Shown here: one piece after another, positions 62,312 to 64,000 of the stretch
Layout of the letters: each line of letters starts with the position of its first letter
Numbering within the stretch: the stretch's first letter is position 1
DNA from: Caulobacter segnis
GTDB lineage: Bacteria > Pseudomonadota > Alphaproteobacteria > Caulobacterales > Caulobacteraceae
Length of the DNA stretch: 64,000 nt
Assembly (NCBI RefSeq): GCF_023935105.1
Contig: NZ_CP096040.1
Coordinates: forward strand, 2,728,001 to 2,792,000
Direction: 5' to 3'
Program-made: the position numbers and the translations under genes
The notes under the pieces: model-generated
Told to the model about the DNA's origin: nothing
The model's input: only the letters and a program-made list of their open reading frames with translations
Database searches by the model: none

Positions 62312-63727
62312 TCAGGTCGAAGCGCGGATGATCATCTCGGCCGCGAGCTTGGCGCTGACACTTTCGGCGATCTTCAGCGCCCAGGCCCCCGACCGCTTCA
62401 GCCAGGCCAACGCCCCGGCCTCGTCGCCCGCAGCCAGCTTTTGGGCCGCGTTGTCGACCGCAGTCGCCGCCACCTCCTCGTCGGGCTCTTTGGCCTGCGC
62501 CTTCAGAACCTTGGCGAGTTCCTGCAACTGTGTGATGGCGTCGGCTGAGGTCGACCCCATGGTCGTCTGGGCACCGATCACGGTGGAATCCTTGACGTCC
62601 ACCGTTCCACCCACGATGCCCGCAGTTCCGTTGTTCACGACGTTCACGACATGGTCTCCCAGCACAAAGAGGGTTGATCGGGCGTCCTGGCTTTGACGAT
62701 CGACGATATATTGTTCCAGCACCGCGCGCACAGCCGGCCTGGGGTCGAGCAACTCCACGCGCTTCAGAAGCCCGTCGTAGTAGCCGGGCAAGGCATGGTC
62801 GCGGTGCCAGAGCGCTTCATGATGGAAGGCCTCAAGGTGCTCCCCTACCCTCTGCCCGAGCTGGCGCTGGTGCTTGGCGGCGTCCATCAACATCCGTTGC
62901 AGGCGGTCTGATTCAATCGAGCGCGGTGCCGGCGCGACCGCCCCGATCGACAGAGCCTTAAGGATCTTGGCAAGCGCTTCGGTATCGGCGTGAAGGCGGT
63001 TGAGATAGAGCCGCAGGCGCCGGGACTTGTCGCGTTCCAGCGTCGCGAACCGCGCCAGCAGCCAGACAGGAACATCGACGCCGAACTGGCGCTGATGCCA
63101 GAACACCACGTCCGGCTGGCCCCAAGCGACAGCCTGAGAAGTTCGTGCTTTCGCCGGGATGAGAAGCGGCCGGCCCGAATGCTCGATCACGACGCAAGGC
63201 TTGCCGGCGAGCACGAACCGTTCTGCCTGGTCGAGATGCTGCCCGTGGGGCGTGGTCGCGCGAGCATAGGCGCGCGCTAGATCGGCGCCGGCCGCGCCTA
63301 GGGCCCGGTTAGCCCCCCGCCCTATGGCAACATTTAGGTTGAGGATCGCAGCCACCAGGTCGGCCAGATCTGGCGAGCGTTTCTGAGGGCCGGTGGGGCG
63401 AACATCGAACCCGACTTCGAATTTACCCATCGCCAGGCCGTCAGCATAGAAGCGGCGATAGACCACCCGCAGAGACCAGCCGTCGCGTCCGGCCAGAAGG
63501 GCCTGTGGCAGAACGCCGACGAACCGCAGCCCTCGATCCACCTCGCAAATCAAAGCCTCGCCAAGCCAGCCGTTCAGGCCGCCGGAGGGGCGATTTCGCA
63601 CCGCGCCGAAGGCGCGCAGGAACTCACGATCGGCCTCGGGCGCGGGCCAGCCCGGCGAAGGCAAACGCGCGGTCTCGGCCACGAACGGCCGCAGATCGAC
63701 GATCGGAACTTGGACGGCAACCAGCAT
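62312..63727 (-). CDS. Unrecognised protein with Gly/Val/Thr tail
   Basis: 471 residues I cannot place in a named family. The N-terminal 120 residues (VQVPIVDLRPFV, GGLNGWLGEALIC, WSLRVVYRRFYADGLAMGKFEV) look like a compact alpha/beta unit. The middle (about 130-330) is helical and basic. From about 355 a distinct tail begins: GDHVVNVVNNGTAGIVGGTVDVKDSTVIGA, a beta-rich Gly/Asn/Thr segment, then amphipathic helices (AAQKLAAGDEAGALAWLKRS, AWALKIAESVSAKLAAEMI). Tails of this kind occur in effector proteins of bacterial conflict systems, which is inference. ATG 63727 directly abuts the stop of the small frame upstream. Confidence 0.6.
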   Translation of the reverse strand: MLVAVQVPIVDLRPFVAETARLPSPGWPAPEADREFLRAFGAVRNRPSGGLNGWLGEALICEVDRGLRFVGVLPQALLAGRDGWSLRVVYRRFYADGLAMGKFEVGFDVRPTGPQKRSPDLADLVAAILNLNVAIGRGANRALGAAGADLARAYARATTPHGQHLDQAERFVLAGKPCVVIEHSGRPLLIPAKARTSQAVAWGQPDVVFWHQRQFGVDVPVWLLARFATLERDKSRRLRLYLNRLHADTEALAKILKALSIGAVAPAPRSIESDRLQRMLMDAAKHQRQLGQRVGEHLEAFHHEALWHRDHALPGYYDGLLKRVELLDPRPAVRAVLEQYIVDRQSQDARSTLFVLGDHVVNVVNNGTAGIVGGTVDVKDSTVIGAQTTMGSTSADAITQLQELAKVLKAQAKEPDEEVAATAVDNAAQKLAAGDEAGALAWLKRSGAWALKIAESVSAKLAAEMIIRAST

Positions 63728-63943
63728 CTATGGGTGTCGAAGGACTCGTTTCTCGCCACCGTGGCACGGGGAGCTGGACCAACGCCATGGTGGAGTTTGA
63801 CGGCGCGAGGTCTCGAAGTCCTCGCGCTGTTCGCCGCGCAGCTCAGGACCGTCGGAGATCAGGAGGCCGCCAGGAGCTTCCAGAATCGAGGGCCTAAGCC
63901 GCCCCTTGTCTGGATCGAACTGCGCCACCGCAAGGCGCGTCAC
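63728..63943 (-). CDS. Small or fragmentary frame upstream of the unrecognised gene
   Basis: About 71 codons from GTG 63943 to TAG 63728-63730; the stop abuts the ATG of the next gene. AQFDPDKGRLRPSILEAPGG and LLISDGPELRGEQREDFETS look coded. The same frame is closed by TAG near 63980, so it is either a short gene or the broken end of a larger one. The window ends 57 bases beyond. Confidence 0.35.
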   Translation of the reverse strand: MTRLAVAQFDPDKGRLRPSILEAPGGLLISDGPELRGEQREDFETSRRQTPPWRWSSSPCHGGEKRVLRHP

Positions 63944-64000
63944 GCCTTCGCGCTTGGCCTTGGCATCATGGATCAGCGGCTAGCGCCAACCAGAATCCAG

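Overview
The window reads as a Caulobacter chromosome (Alphaproteobacteria, Caulobacterales). The DNA is GC-rich. It carries the flagellin locus flaF-fljK-fljL-flaG-fljJ with flaEY, a degenerate diguanylate cyclase that matches the cell-cycle adaptor PopA, a perfect alphaproteobacterial SOS box (GAAC-N7-GAAC) with a CtrA-like box in front of ssb, and sigma-54 (-24/-12) flagellin promoters.

Layout. 1-7.4 kb: flagellin filament locus (end of flaF, three flagellins, a FlaG-like protein, a PseH/FlmH acetyltransferase, FlaEY). 7.5-8.6 kb: two small envelope proteins. 8.6-13.8 kb: ssb with SOS control and a structured 3' region, a GNAT enzyme, pyruvate phosphate dikinase, a methyltransferase. 13.8-18.5 kb: GlcG/HbpS-like and DUF4861-like proteins, and a wrbA-pirin pair divergent from a LysR regulator. 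18.6-20.2 kb: a protein made almost wholly of tandem octapeptides. 20.3-26.9 kb: Hsp70-like ATPase, BaiN-type flavoprotein, DEAD-box helicase, FrnE-like DsbA protein, with palindromic repeats between genes. 26.9-32.6 kb: PopA, a family III CoA transferase/racemase, a BrkB/YihY membrane protein, and an overlapping RNA-modification set rsmC-like/rsuA-like/tusA. 32.8-34.2 kb: a compositionally odd FkbM methyltransferase beside tRNA-Ser(UGA). 34.3-38.6 kb: rlpA, then the tightly packed tmk-holB-tatD-MBL operon. 38.8-47.1 kb: kdpFABCDE, with an extra 27-residue membrane ORF ahead of kdpF. 47.1-50 kb: TonB-family protein and TonB-dependent receptor, the receptor with an apparent 1-base frameshift near its C-terminus.

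50.2-64 kb is an accessory region with more A/T, different codon use and few recognised genes. It encodes a 2031-residue DUF4011/superfamily 1 helicase/Vsr-like nuclease/DUF3320/AlbA_2 protein coupled to a small BRCT protein, a divergent 1306-residue Rad50-like ATPase with a CxxC hook and a LexA/S24-like tail, an orphan antitoxin-like protein and a 471-residue protein of no recognised family. This is the best candidate in the window for an undescribed DNA-directed defence or repair system.

Functional links: flagellin synthesis and modification are clustered (FlaF, FlmH, FlaEY and the filament subunits). KdpDE probably controls KdpFABC. The LysR protein probably controls pirin/wrbA. The TonB protein probably energises the adjacent receptor. 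tmk-holB places dTTP synthesis beside clamp loading. All functions are read from sequence motifs and family knowledge; no database search was run.
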